IMG/VR virus record: IMGVR_UViG_3300023184_000432
Location: 1-27,867 of that record
Source: a virus
DNA: 27,867 bases
Reading direction: 5' to 3' (one strand)
Shown here: in pieces, positions 7,673 to 16,186 of the stretch
How the letters are laid out: each line of letters opens with the position of its first letter
Position numbering within the stretch: the stretch's first letter is position 1
Program-made: the position numbers and the translations under genes
Notes under the pieces: generated by a model
The model's input: only the letters and a program-made list of their open reading frames with translations
The model's database searches: none
What the model was told of the DNA's origin: nothing

Positions 7673-9084
7673 TAGAACGCCAACGGCTCAATCGCCGCCT
7701 CTAGCCTGGCAAAAGACATATGCGCGTCTGAGGTGCCTTGGAATCGTTGAATGCGCCAGTTACGCATCCATCCCTGCTGGAACCAGACCAAGCGTTTCGC
7801 ACGTTGACCAATGGTGCCAGCGTTAATGGATTTGAGTTGGCTCCAGTTTTGCCCATCGGTTGAATAGCTGGTGTTGATGGTCGGATCTTCGCCAAACGCC
7901 ACGGAGCCTGTTAGACCGACAAGCTCCAAGTTGTGCATGATCGCGCCACGGCCTTCGTTGTAAGCGATGGTGGTGCCAAACTCCCAACGCACTGCATCGC
8001 CATAGTGTGACGAAATGTCCTTAACCATGTAACCGATATTGCTGCTTGTTGGATCGCCGATCAGCCATTTGTCAAAGCACCAGACAAAATTCTGAGCGCG
8101 ATACTTGCTGTAGCCGCTGATGCTGCTTGTTAATATGCACCAAACTGGTTCTTTAATTTCCCGCGTTGCAGCGGCATCAAAAATCAATGTTCTGTCTGGT
8201 AAATGGATATAAAGAAAATCGTGAGATCGATCATTGCGCGCTTCTAATTTCACCAGCGCCAATTGGGATTCGGTATATTCCAGCAGGATATCGTCGATCT
8301 CTTGAGTGCTGATCTTATTGGCGGTGGCATTGACGCCCATGTAGATGCCAGGCGCTTCATTAAATCCACTGCCGAGAAACGCTACAGTCTCCATAAAATT
8401 GCAACATCCTTGAGTTCCGATTGCGCCATCTTCGATCTGAGCGCCTTCAATTCGCTGAAACGGAAACAGATCACCACCGACGTTGTTAAACACTTCGATG
8501 GTGTTTCGGTTCATCGCGTAGACCTCATTGCGTAATTTGATCAGCGCAACTATTGGATCGGGATCGGCTTCTGAAGATCCGTATTTCAGCGGGTTAACAG
8601 CAAATGGGTTGTTCAGCTCTGTGACAACAAGAAACTCCCCGTCCGTTGTCATCCAGTATCCATCGACCCAGACAACATCGATCACCACGCCAAGATCGGG
8701 ATCGGTATTTTGTGCCAAGATTGAAGTTGCTGGGTTCCAGAAAAACAGATTCCCGTTACTGGCGATCCCAAGCAAATCGAAGCTGTAATCAAGAGTTACC
8801 AGCAGCCCGTCATCGCCGACATCACCAAGCACGGTGACAACGCCGTTGATGTCGATCTCAACCAGCTTCGATCCCATCACCCGATAATAGTCGCCGTTCC
8901 AGTTGATGCCGCCGCGATCAGTGCCTGGGCCCGTTCCGTTGGCAACGATGCCATCAGCAGGACGTAAAAACCCTTCGCTAATGCCGTTGGGCTTTGACAC
9001 GGCCACCATATTGACCGGGTAAGACGTGCGGAAGTCCGGACCGTTGTCCGTATAGATGCCGCTCAGGATCGGAATCTGAACCAT
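7672..9084 (-). CDS. Packaged-DNA stabilisation protein, P22 gp10-like, 470 aa
   Basis: The length is almost that of P22 gp10 (472). The N-terminus (MVQIPILSGIYTDNGPDF, then YPVNM) and the run of WD-like short strands with phrases such as WNGDYYRVMGSKLVEID, VVWVDGYWMTTDGEFL and NEVYAMNRNTIEVFNN are those of this family, in which the protein folds as a beta-propeller-like hub below the portal-gp4 complex. It plugs the head to keep the DNA in and links the neck to the tail tip. It lies downstream of the gp4-like gene, as in P22, and one base after the 94-aa gene. Two small genes separate it from gp4, which is a difference from P22. No P22 gp26-like needle gene follows. Confidence 0.92.
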   Translation of the reverse strand: MVQIPILSGIYTDNGPDFRTSYPVNMVAVSKPNGISEGFLRPADGIVANGTGPGTDRGGINWNGDYYRVMGSKLVEIDINGVVTVLGDVGDDGLLVTLDYSFDLLGIASNGNLFFWNPATSILAQNTDPDLGVVIDVVWVDGYWMTTDGEFLVVTELNNPFAVNPLKYGSSEADPDPIVALIKLRNEVYAMNRNTIEVFNNVGGDLFPFQRIEGAQIEDGAIGTQGCCNFMETVAFLGSGFNEAPGIYMGVNATANKISTQEIDDILLEYTESQLALVKLEARNDRSHDFLYIHLPDRTLIFDAAATREIKEPVWCILTSSISGYSKYRAQNFVWCFDKWLIGDPTSSNIGYMVKDISSHYGDAVRWEFGTTIAYNEGRGAIMHNLELVGLTGSVAFGEDPTINTSYSTDGQNWSQLKSINAGTIGQRAKRLVWFQQGWMRNWRIQRFQGTSDAHMSFARLEAAIEPLAF

Positions 9085-9085
9085 A

Positions 9086-9370
9086 TCACCACTTCACCTT
9101 GTCTGCCCAGAAGGCTGCGCTCATCTTGCCCTTGGCGATGTTAGCGCCGTGCCGCGCTTTAAAGGATGCGCGTTTGGCCTTCATCGCGTCGCTCTCACCA
9201 GCCTTTGGCTTGCCTGCGGTATTAGCGCCCTGCTGGCCGAAGCGAATCGTCTTTATCTCATCACCAACCTTGGCGACAACGATATGAGACTTCTTCGGAT
9301 GTCCAGGCGTGCGCTTAGGCTGGTTGTAGCCAGTCACGCCAGCACGAGTGAGGCGCGAGTCTTTTGGCAC
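9086..9370 (-). CDS. Conserved small basic phage protein, 94 aa
   Basis: A strongly basic protein with conserved-looking phrases GYNQPKRTPGHPKKSH, IRFGQQGANT, FKARHGANIAKGKMSA and an end FWADKVKW. I recognise this type as a conserved phage protein found near tail or neck genes of short-tailed phages of several groups, with no function that I can cite. The high Lys/Arg/His content and lack of hydrophobic segments suit contact with DNA or with an acidic partner in the neck. It abuts the 109-aa gene upstream and the gp10-like gene downstream with a base or none between, so it belongs to the same transcript. Confidence 0.75.
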   Translation of the reverse strand: MPKDSRLTRAGVTGYNQPKRTPGHPKKSHIVVAKVGDEIKTIRFGQQGANTAGKPKAGESDAMKAKRASFKARHGANIAKGKMSAAFWADKVKW

Positions 9371-9697
9371 CTACCCAACTTTCCAGTTGGTTCCATCGCT
9401 ATAGATCGGAACGATATTGATGCCGCTTCCAGCAACCGTCGCAGCGAATGTAGCGGTTGAGCTGTCGGTGATGAAAGCACGAGTCCCGGCAATGCCAACA
9501 GGAGTTGGCAGCTGGGCAAAGGTTGTCGGTGTGGTTTGCACGCTTGTACAAACTACAGCGCCGAAGTTCTCTTCGATAAACGCAATCAGCGTGGTGAGCG
9601 AAGCTCGGCGCGAGTCACCCTGATTGGGAACGTAAAGAACGATATTATCACCGCCAGAAAGCTGAGTGATTAACGGAAGCTGGTTGATCGTCGGCAT
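9371..9697 (-). CDS. Small phage appendage/neck protein, 108 aa
   Basis: The preferred start is the ATG at 9697, which has GGAG eight bases upstream and gives MPTINQLPLITQLSGGD; an earlier ATG at 9724 in the same frame would overlap the gp4-like gene and lacks such a site. The N-terminal motif (LP, then GGDNIVLYVP, then RRASLTTLIAFIEENF, about 7-45) is a short attachment segment seen at the N-terminus of phage fibres and fibre-like proteins. The C-terminal part (AGTRAFITDSSTATF, then IVPIYSDGTNWKVG) looks like a small beta tip domain. So this is a mini-fibre or neck decoration with the two ends of a fibre and almost no shaft. Role inferred from these two similarities and the position between gp4 and gp10. 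Confidence 0.72.
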   Translation of the reverse strand: MPTINQLPLITQLSGGDNIVLYVPNQGDSRRASLTTLIAFIEENFGAVVCTSVQTTPTTFAQLPTPVGIAGTRAFITDSSTATFAATVAGSGINIVPIYSDGTNWKVG

Positions 9698-9701
9698 TGA
9701 C

Positions 9702-10181
9702 TTAACTCCATTCAATCGGGCCATCAGGCCCAGCAGCTAAAGGATCGTAAGGCCGATAGGCGTATGGGCTGACCCAGCGCCAAGGTTTGTTGCCCTGCCC
9801 GATTGGCATCGTCTCTGGGAACTGCTTCTCTAGCGGGAAGGTGGCGCGCATTAACAGCGTGTTAAAGGCGTTCTTGGCGATAATCTTGGTGTCAGGCGAG
9901 ACGGACTTGCCGTAGCCAGGAGCAATGCGGATAGCAAGATTGGTGATCACCGCCTCCCAGGCACTGTCTGGAGTCTCGGCTGGCGTATCCAGATCACTAT
10001 CCTGTGGGCTGGAAGCGATGGGGAAACCAAGGCGGATGCCCTGCGCGTTCCACTCCATCATCATTGCATCGAGACGCCGCAGAGCCGACTGCAACTGTTC
10101 AGGCTGCAAGTCGAAAACATAATCCGCAAGCCCGATCTCCTCAAAGGCTCCGGTGACGAACTGGCGCTTGGTGTATCCCAC
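9702..10181 (-). CDS. Tail accessory factor, P22 gp4-like, 159 aa
   Basis: Close to P22 gp4 in length (166). The helical N-terminus MGYTKRQFVTGAFEEIGLAD, then QLQSALRRLDAMMMEWNAQG, and the later block DSAWEAVITNLAIRIAP are typical of the P22 tail-4 family. Twelve copies of gp4 bind the bottom of the portal ring in P22 and start the neck that gp10 then extends. The C-terminus (KPWRWVSPYAYRPYDPLAAG) is rich in Pro and aromatic residues, fitting an extended arm. It is preceded by the HeH-domain protein with 2 bases between. A lysozyme activity has been reported for P22 gp4; nothing here shows a catalytic site. Confidence 0.9.
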   Translation of the reverse strand: MGYTKRQFVTGAFEEIGLADYVFDLQPEQLQSALRRLDAMMMEWNAQGIRLGFPIASSPQDSDLDTPAETPDSAWEAVITNLAIRIAPGYGKSVSPDTKIIAKNAFNTLLMRATFPLEKQFPETMPIGQGNKPWRWVSPYAYRPYDPLAAGPDGPIEWS

Positions 10182-10183
10182 GA

Positions 10184-10492
10184 TCAGCCCTCCAGAGCCT
10201 TTGCGATGCGTTCAGCCAACTTCTTATCAGAAGTGCGGCCATCATACGATACCCCAAGTTCGTCAGCCTTGGATTCCAATTCGCTGCGGGTTGGATCTGA
10301 CACTTCGTCAATCGGCTTCTCAACCGCTTTGATATTTCCGATCACAGCATCCTCATAGGACGGGAACCAGCCCTTGGCGATCAGATCATCAAACGCCTCC
10401 TGATCGGCAGCGCCCTTATACGCATAAGTTCCACCGCGTGGCTTCTTGTGCGGTCCAGGCGTCCGGTAAAGAGTCGTCGGGAAGTTGGTCAT
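10184..10492 (-). CDS. Phage protein with C-terminal HeH/LEM-like helix domain, 102 aa
   Basis: The first 55 residues have the conserved phage phrase YRTPGPHKKPRGGTYAYKG, then AFDDLIAKGWFPSYEDAV. The end (about 67-100, PTRSELESKADELGVSYD, then SDKKLAERIAKAL) is a helix-extended-loop-helix pattern (HeH/LEM type, similar to SAP and Rho-N folds), which binds DNA or proteins. Such proteins lie between coat and head-completion genes in P22-like genomes and may act as head completion or DNA-contact factors; the exact role is not known to me. The ATG overlaps the stop of the 61-aa basic protein (ATGA), a sign of coupled translation. Confidence 0.75.
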   Translation of the reverse strand: MTNFPTTLYRTPGPHKKPRGGTYAYKGAADQEAFDDLIAKGWFPSYEDAVIGNIKAVEKPIDEVSDPTRSELESKADELGVSYDGRTSDKKLAERIAKALEG

Positions 10493-10674
10493 TTCTTTTT
10501 CATCCCCTTACTCATGCCAGCTTCTGACAGAGCGATGGCAATGGCTTGTTTGCGTGAACCGGCCATAGGAGCCTTCTTCGATCCCTTTGGATTCATGCCA
10601 GCATTCAGTTTGCCAGCTTTATATTCGCCCATCACCTTGGCGATCTTTGCAGCGGCTTTAGATGGCTTTTTCAT
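10489..10674 (-). CDS. Small Lys-rich protein, DUF6496-like, 61 aa
   Basis: A very basic 61-residue protein: MKKPSKAAAKIAKVMGEYKAG, then SRKQAIAIALSEAGMS and a KKK end. The pair KVMGEYKAGKL and RKQAIAIALSEAG is the hallmark of the DUF6496 family of small phage and bacterial proteins with unknown function. The charge suggests nucleic acid contact or a histone-like role during packaging. It is the first gene after the coat gene and lies downstream of the stem-loop at 10695-10718, so its expression may be set lower than coat. Ribosome binding site GGAG lies before the ATG at 10674. Confidence 0.75.
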   Translation of the reverse strand: MKKPSKAAAKIAKVMGEYKAGKLNAGMNPKGSKKAPMAGSRKQAIAIALSEAGMSKGMKKK

Positions 10675-10694
10675 GATTGCTCCAGTGAATGATT

Positions 10695-10718
10695 GGGGAG
10701 GAGCCGAAACCCCTCCCC
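10695..10718 (-). terminator. GC-rich stem-loop right after the coat gene
   Basis: GGGGAGG (10695-10701) pairs with CCTCCCC (10712-10718), and in the leftward RNA the stem can extend by G-C and G-U pairs to a loop of about six bases. It begins 7 nt after the coat stop codon. The bases after it are AAUCAUUCACU, with no U-tract, so as a terminator it would be partial. Position suggests it shields the 3' end of coat mRNA or cuts read-through into the small downstream genes. Confidence 0.5.
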
Positions 10719-10725
10719 GTTCATA

Positions 10726-12000
10726 TTAAACCTGATTGAAGAGCAAGATGCCCGCCATCTCAGGGTTCGTCATCACGACACCGTAGAGCGTGTCCAGCGT
10801 GTAGAGGGTCTGGAACGTCAGCGGGTCGAAACGCTTCGTCATCACCAGTTCAATGCCCTGGTCAGTCGAGGCGCGCATGACATCAACACCAGAGCCGTCT
10901 GGAACAGCGTACCGGCCTGGCAGGAGTTCAATCGAATCCTTGCGCCAGAACGGGTTGATGCCCGAGGCGGCAATGTTCAAGAAGTTGATGGGTTCAGCCG
11001 AACCGGCAGCAACCAGCTCCACGTTCTGATACTGAAGTTCAGCATCAGTCGGTGTGGTTGCAGCCGAGATGATCGGCGGGCTGATAACCATCGTGGTGCT
11101 GGTCAATACCTCAATGACGCGGAACGTCTTGAGTTCACCAGTCGTGCGCTTGGTGATGTGGTGAACAGCTTCGATGCCATCAATCGTAAACGCATCGCCA
11201 GCAGTGACGCCAGTTGTCGTTGAGACGGTGACGGTCTGATAGCGGTTGTCCACGTTGAGGATACCACCAACGTTGGTGACAGTTGCCTTCGGCACATACT
11301 GGGCCTGAGCGCCAGTTGTGTTGATGGTAACAGTCGCCGAGTTGGCAACGCAGCGGTTGGCATAGTCCAGCTTGTAGGTCTCGAACGATGCAACTGGGCC
11401 AACGTATGAACGCTCGTAAGCGTTTGACGATTTGGTGCCGGTGAACGAACGAGTCGCCAGCGCCAGGTTGTTAGCCATGCCGTTATAGTCGCGGCTGGAC
11501 AAAGCCAGGTAGCGATCATTAGCCATGACACCCTGTTCGTTCATGATGCTGTCGCACTGGGCAACGTCATCATAAGTACCAGCAGCCGTAGCAATTGGAA
11601 CGACCAACGTGCCTTGAGCAGCAGCCAAATCCATAACGGACAGGTTGATGTCAGAAGCAAGTTTCTGCTTTGCAGAGTCGCCAAGACGACCTTCCTGCAA
11701 CGCATCGCGCAGTTCCAGAGCGTTCATTTCCCAAGCCGAACAAGGGCTGAAGCCCAAGGTCGAAGGAACGGAAAGCTGTGTCATGGTCGAAACGTTGGAG
11801 GCGATTGAGCTTCCGACGGTCCGAGTGAACGACTGAGCGATGTAGGGCTGCGGACGCCACATGGTGTCACGAGCGCGTTCCATCGTTACGCCGTTGGTGT
11901 TGTAGATATTGATGTTCTTGGACAGAATAAGAGCATCGTTGAAGCCTTCGAGGATGTCCTCAAACGCTACGATCTCTTCCTTGGAAAATGCGTTAGCCAT
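10726..12000 (-). CDS. Major capsid (coat) protein, P22 gp5-like, 424 aa
   Basis: Length is near that of P22 coat (430). The N-terminus MANAFSKEEIVAFEDILEGF and the following NTMERARDTMWRPQPYI-type region (VTMERARDTMWRPQPYI at about 38-54) are the N-arm and E-loop region of the P22 coat family. A segment at about 220-290 (YVPKATVTNVGGILNVDN, then GDAFTIDGIEAVHHITK) corresponds to the inserted I-domain of P22 coat, which aids folding and subunit contacts. The C-terminal LYTLDTLYGVVMTNPEMAGIL is also typical. It forms the HK97-fold shell together with the scaffold encoded just upstream. A GGAGA ribosome binding site precedes the ATG, and a stem-loop follows the stop, both fitting high expression. 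Confidence 0.95.
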   Translation of the reverse strand: MANAFSKEEIVAFEDILEGFNDALILSKNINIYNTNGVTMERARDTMWRPQPYIAQSFTRTVGSSIASNVSTMTQLSVPSTLGFSPCSAWEMNALELRDALQEGRLGDSAKQKLASDINLSVMDLAAAQGTLVVPIATAAGTYDDVAQCDSIMNEQGVMANDRYLALSSRDYNGMANNLALATRSFTGTKSSNAYERSYVGPVASFETYKLDYANRCVANSATVTINTTGAQAQYVPKATVTNVGGILNVDNRYQTVTVSTTTGVTAGDAFTIDGIEAVHHITKRTTGELKTFRVIEVLTSTTMVISPPIISAATTPTDAELQYQNVELVAAGSAEPINFLNIAASGINPFWRKDSIELLPGRYAVPDGSGVDVMRASTDQGIELVMTKRFDPLTFQTLYTLDTLYGVVMTNPEMAGILLFNQV

Positions 12001-12015
12001 CGTGATTTCTCCAGA

Positions 12016-12867
12016 TTAGTTTGATTTTTTACTGCGCTTGTAAGCCATAACCTTTGAGAGGTCTCCGGTTTTCAAAGCTTCATCACGCAAACGATCTAAG
12101 ATTGAATCTACACTGCCAGAGATGCGGCCGCCTCCTCCGGAGATGGTGCGTTCAGGCGATGTCGCTGCCTTGCGATTTGTAACTTTCAACTGAGTCTCCA
12201 GTTTTGCGACCGCAAAGGCAAATTTCACGGGGTCAGTGATTGAGGCCAGTTCCTTTGCGCGAGTAGCGTTTTTGCCGAGCGCGTAGATAATCAATGCGGG
12301 ATTGTCAGAACCTTGGATAACGATTCCCTGCTGCGTGACGCTGAAGGAATCCAAGGCAACAGCCTCGGCTTCTTCGTAATCATGCACCTTCAGCGAGGCT
12401 CTCGCCTTCGCATATGAAGCAAGTTTTCCCTGCCAAGCTTTGGATTCAGCATCTCGCTTAACCGTCGCTTCGGATTCGGACGCATCATGGATGCGTTTTT
12501 CCTCATACCAGGCGGACAACTTGATTTCATATTCGTTGGAATCGTAGTCGCAATCTTCAAGGCTGGGCTTCTTACTAAGCACGACCGGATTGGTCTCAGT
12601 CGCTGCGGTGTTGAGCTGTGCCTTTAGTTCGCGGATCTCCCGTTCTTTTTCCCGGTTGGATTTACGCAACTCGCGCACCCACGCTGGCGCACGAACTTCT
12701 TCCTCTTGAGGTGGCGATTCCTCACCTATTGAAATAACAACATCATCTTCGCCGTCACCTTCATCATCAGCCTCAACGGAATCGTTCTCGTCGTTGGCTG
12801 CGTCATTGGCGTTGGCGTTGATCTCGATATCATCGAGCGCGTCGTTCTTCAGTTCTGCCGTTTTCAT
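12016..12867 (-). CDS. Scaffolding protein, P22 gp8-like, 283 aa
   Basis: The start at 12867 (MKTAELKNDALDD) is chosen because it lies after the portal stop and has GGGG five bases upstream; an upstream ATG at 12915 would add 16 unlike residues and overlap the portal gene. The N-terminal 60 residues are very acidic (Asp/Glu/Asn), followed by a charged helical part (RELRKSNREKEREIRELKAQ) and a long helical middle. The C-terminus (LDRLRDEALKTGDLSKVMAY, then KRSKKSN) is a basic helix-turn-helix, as in P22 gp8, where it binds the coat. Length compares with 303 in P22. It directs coat assembly into procapsids and leaves before or during packaging. It sits between portal and coat as in P22. Confidence 0.9.
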   Translation of the reverse strand: MKTAELKNDALDDIEINANANDAANDENDSVEADDEGDGEDDVVISIGEESPPQEEEVRAPAWVRELRKSNREKEREIRELKAQLNTAATETNPVVLSKKPSLEDCDYDSNEYEIKLSAWYEEKRIHDASESEATVKRDAESKAWQGKLASYAKARASLKVHDYEEAEAVALDSFSVTQQGIVIQGSDNPALIIYALGKNATRAKELASITDPVKFAFAVAKLETQLKVTNRKAATSPERTISGGGGRISGSVDSILDRLRDEALKTGDLSKVMAYKRSKKSN

Positions 12868-12883
12868 AATTACCCCGTCAAAC

Positions 12884-14959
12884 TCATCCGAATTGTGTGG
12901 CGGATGGAACCACATTCACTCGGGGCTGCAATGCGGCCCCAATCTTTTCAGCTGTCTCAATTGCGGACTTTCGCTGATCAATGTCAATGGTCGAGAGCGT
13001 TTCCATAGTTTTGGCCTTGCTCTCTTCAGCACGTGCCAGGCTGTATTCCGCGTTGGCTTGCGCCTGGATGGACTTAGCCTGGGCTTCCTCGGCTGCTGCC
13101 ATGAGGTAGACCGACTGCGGATCAGGCTGCTGGCCTTGAGCCATAGCCTCCATCATCGCCTGCTGTTCTTCTTCGGTCGGCTTGATGACGCCCATCTGCA
13201 CGAGCTTTTTCCGGAAGAAGTCCTTGATGTCTCCAATGCCCTCGCCGTCCATGTTCATGATCGCCATCGACTGGAGGATCATCTGCGTCTCAGGATCGGA
13301 CGTGACCTGCATCATGCCGGTAAGGGCGCGCACGGTTGCGTCCCTGCGGCTGGTAAAGGACGGCCCAACATCAACCGACACATCGAAGGTGGCTTTGGAT
13401 AAATCGTTCTCGTAAGCTAACTCGCCAGTTTCCTGATCGATGATCGGCTTCATGAGTTCAATCGAAGATACCTGGTCCATCTGATCGATGGCCTTCATCT
13501 TGCGCTTTTCCTCAACGTAAACGTCCTTCGCCATCGATAGCCAGATTTCACCGCAGCGCCGCATGGATTTCGCCATGTTGGTCATGTAGATGAAGCTTTG
13601 CATGTCCAGGCGCGTCTGGATCAGCTCAACAGCCTTGCCGCTGATGTTAGATACCATCTTCTCGGCCTGCTGATTGTTGCCGAGGATCTCCGCCATATCC
13701 ATCTCGGTCAGCTGGAGCAGAGCGGCCATCGCAGGCGGGATCGCGGCCGACTTCGTATAGGCAACAGGTCCGGCGGCTTGGGTCTCGCCATTGGGGCCAG
13801 TGATCGGGTTGATCAGGAGGTAAGGATAATTGCGGATGTTATCCTCGGCCCACATGATCTGATGTCCGGCAACCTGCTCAGGCATGAGGATCGGCTTCTC
13901 GATAGAGCTTAAGGCGCTGATCTCACCCAGCTTGGAAAGCTGCATGTTCTTGAGGCGCTGCGGATCTTTGGCTAGGCGCACATGGCCCATGCACCGCTCA
14001 ACATTATCGACGAACCATCGCTTCCCGTAATATGGAACGATCGGGATGTTCTTGCCCGCGATATAGCCAGAATCCTCCAGGATACCGCCTCCGCTCATGA
14101 TGTATTTATGGATCTTGCGCCGCTTCACGCGCTTCTGGCGCAGCTCAATGGTGCCGAGATTAAACAGCGTTTCCTCTAGCGTCTCATCTGCATCAAAGTC
14201 AGCCTGAGTGTAGCGCTCTTCCTCGTTTTCAACCGTCTGGAAGATGCGGATTGTCTCGCGCACTTCCTCGACACGATAATATTCCGCCACGAACACAACG
14301 TTTGGAGTGTTCCAATCGAATTGCGTTTGGTGAATGATATTGGACCAAGTGGTCGGATCGTCATTCCACTCGGCGATGTAAGCCTCACGAGTGATCGAGT
14401 AGAGGACAAAGCAATATTTTGCGTCTGACTTGTCCTGCTTCTTCGCGTCCAGATCAAAGAACACGGAGCTGTCGGCATCGTAGATCGGCTCTATACGGAT
14501 GCGCTGCTTCTCGTTGTCATCGTCTTCGTCATCTTCGTAGGTGGTGCGGAGCCTCCAAGCGCCATAGCCTCCGCCAACACCTTCCTCGAAGGCATTGTCA
14601 AACGCCTCATCGGCCACGCTGTCCTGTTCATCGGCGCGATAAAGTCCGTTGCAAGCCTCAGCCAGCTTGTCGTTTTCGGACCCGTCCTTGGAAACGAAAT
14701 CAACAGCGATGCGGTTGTTTCGATATTCGTTGATAATACGAATGACGCTCATGTGAATCTTGTTCACCTCAAAGCGCGGTTTGTTCTCGAACTGCTCGCC
14801 TATGGGGCCTTCCCATTGTGCGCCAGCGATTGAATAGAATCTGCGGTCCTGAAGACATTGCAGGCGCTCGTCACGCATGACTGACTGGCAGCGATCAAAC
14901 TCGTTTAGCGCGGCTTCGTGCACGTTGGCAAGTCGCTGATCTCTAGTCGGCCTTGCCAT
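12884..14959 (-). CDS. Portal protein, P22 gp1-like, 691 aa
   Basis: The size (P22 portal has 725) and motifs are those of the P22 portal family: an N-terminal helical region, FYSIAGAQWEGPIGEQFENKP-type segment near residues 42-60 in which the QW and PRFEVNKI phrases stand out, then ADEQDSVADEAFDNAF and GVGGGYGAWRL (about 100-140), and RWFVDNVERCMGHVRLAKDPQR further on. The C-terminal 100 residues are Gln/Ala/Glu-rich helices (QAKSIQAQANAEYSLARAEE) that form the barrel running into the capsid. Twelve copies form the ring for DNA entry and exit and for binding terminase and gp4. The ATG follows the large terminase stop directly (TAAATG), with AGGTGG upstream. Confidence 0.94.
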   Translation of the reverse strand: MARPTRDQRLANVHEAALNEFDRCQSVMRDERLQCLQDRRFYSIAGAQWEGPIGEQFENKPRFEVNKIHMSVIRIINEYRNNRIAVDFVSKDGSENDKLAEACNGLYRADEQDSVADEAFDNAFEEGVGGGYGAWRLRTTYEDDEDDDNEKQRIRIEPIYDADSSVFFDLDAKKQDKSDAKYCFVLYSITREAYIAEWNDDPTTWSNIIHQTQFDWNTPNVVFVAEYYRVEEVRETIRIFQTVENEEERYTQADFDADETLEETLFNLGTIELRQKRVKRRKIHKYIMSGGGILEDSGYIAGKNIPIVPYYGKRWFVDNVERCMGHVRLAKDPQRLKNMQLSKLGEISALSSIEKPILMPEQVAGHQIMWAEDNIRNYPYLLINPITGPNGETQAAGPVAYTKSAAIPPAMAALLQLTEMDMAEILGNNQQAEKMVSNISGKAVELIQTRLDMQSFIYMTNMAKSMRRCGEIWLSMAKDVYVEEKRKMKAIDQMDQVSSIELMKPIIDQETGELAYENDLSKATFDVSVDVGPSFTSRRDATVRALTGMMQVTSDPETQMILQSMAIMNMDGEGIGDIKDFFRKKLVQMGVIKPTEEEQQAMMEAMAQGQQPDPQSVYLMAAAEEAQAKSIQAQANAEYSLARAEESKAKTMETLSTIDIDQRKSAIETAEKIGAALQPRVNVVPSATQFG

Positions 14960-16186
14960 TTACCACCTACTCATTGTCGCCAAAGGTGTGAACTCAACAG
15001 CCTTTTTAGGTGCCGCACGTCTGCTTGCCTCGCACGCATAACGAAGAGCGTCAATCAGGTGGTTATCACGATCTGCAAGAACTGGCAAGATTGCTCCGGT
15101 AAGGGCATCGGTCTTGTAGCTGTAGCAGGTTAGCTCATCGATGGTATGTTGGCATCGAGGGTGCACAACGATGTCGTGGCTCTTGAGCCATTCAACACCC
15201 TCCTCGACCGACTTCGGCCCCTTGACGGCCGACATGATCTTGGGAAAGCCATGCCGCTTCATGTGGCTGATCGTCTCCGGCCTGGCGCTGTCAGCCACGA
15301 TGGGCCACTTCTCAGACTCTGGCACAGTCAAGAACAGATCGGGCGTGTCCATGATTTCGCAGCCGACGCGGTAAGCTTCATGGTCAACGTAGATCGTGCG
15401 GCCGATCACATGGCAGCGGATCAAGACGGTTGGATCGTTGGCAAAGCCCCAGTCAGCACCAAGGCGGTGCGTGGCATCAGCTGGTGTCTCGAACTCCTCG
15501 ATGCTCCAATTGCGAAACACACGGGCTTCTGAGTTGCCAACATATCCGCCAAGCCAGACGTGCTTGTATTTGTCTGGATCGCGCCCTCGGTCATATTCCA
15601 TCTCGTCCTTGAGAACTGCTGGGAACCAAGGATTATCCTTGTAGTTGACCTCGCAGACGGTTGTTCTCGGTGGCGTATTATCACTGCGCAAGAGAGCATC
15701 AATCGGATCGGTATTGTTGCGCGGGTTCCAAGTGAACCAAAGTTCGCTGTCCGGCTTGCGGATTGTCGGGCGGAGCAGGTCGAGAGATCGCTGACTGAGT
15801 GATTGCGCCTCCTCCACCCAGGCGCAGTCGTAACCCTCCAGCGACTTGATGCTGTCGCTGGTGTGGTTCTGCATCCCCTGAAAGATGATCAACCCATCGC
15901 CGTGAACGGATTTGATCTGGGTCTCCTGCACCTCGAAATAGGATTGGACTCCCAGCTGCTCAATCTTAAGTTCGAGCAAACGCTTGACCGATTGGGAAAG
16001 CGACTTCTGGATCTCACGAACGCAGACGGTGCGCCGCCTCTGATCCATGACGTGAGCCTCGATCACCGCCTCGGCAAAGGCATGAGACTTGCCAGAGCCA
16101 CGCCCGCCATGCGCGCCCTTGTAGCGGGATGGATCGAGAAGCGGCTTGAACCAGCGCGGTGTTTTAATCGTCAGCGTCTGTGCCAT
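14960..16186 (-). CDS. terL: Terminase large subunit (PBSX/Terminase_3 type), 408 aa
   Basis: This is the packaging motor and genome-cutting nuclease. The ATPase half has Walker A GGRGSGKS at residues 27-34, Walker B CAWVEEA at 121-127 with the catalytic acidic pair, and the coupling motif TWNP at 152-155. The nuclease half (RNase H fold) shows acidic residues at D245 (RLGADWGF), D299 (VADSARPE) and D379 (DNHLIDALRY). It resembles the PBSX XtmB type rather than P22 gp2, so the packaging enzyme and the P22-like capsid seem to come from different lineages. It overlaps the small subunit gene by 23 bases and abuts the portal gene. Confidence 0.95.
   Translation of the reverse strand: MAQTLTIKTPRWFKPLLDPSRYKGAHGGRGSGKSHAFAEAVIEAHVMDQRRRTVCVREIQKSLSQSVKRLLELKIEQLGVQSYFEVQETQIKSVHGDGLIIFQGMQNHTSDSIKSLEGYDCAWVEEAQSLSQRSLDLLRPTIRKPDSELWFTWNPRNNTDPIDALLRSDNTPPRTTVCEVNYKDNPWFPAVLKDEMEYDRGRDPDKYKHVWLGGYVGNSEARVFRNWSIEEFETPADATHRLGADWGFANDPTVLIRCHVIGRTIYVDHEAYRVGCEIMDTPDLFLTVPESEKWPIVADSARPETISHMKRHGFPKIMSAVKGPKSVEEGVEWLKSHDIVVHPRCQHTIDELTCYSYKTDALTGAILPVLADRDNHLIDALRYACEASRRAAPKKAVEFTPLATMSRW

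Noticed and set aside
12868-12915. Upstream start for the scaffold gene
   Set aside because: Would add 16 residues and overlap the portal end; the ATG at 12867 has a better-placed GGGG.
12794-13402. Rightward 202-codon frame
   Set aside because: Antisense to the portal and scaffold genes; no ribosome binding site and His/Leu/Arg-rich shadow composition.
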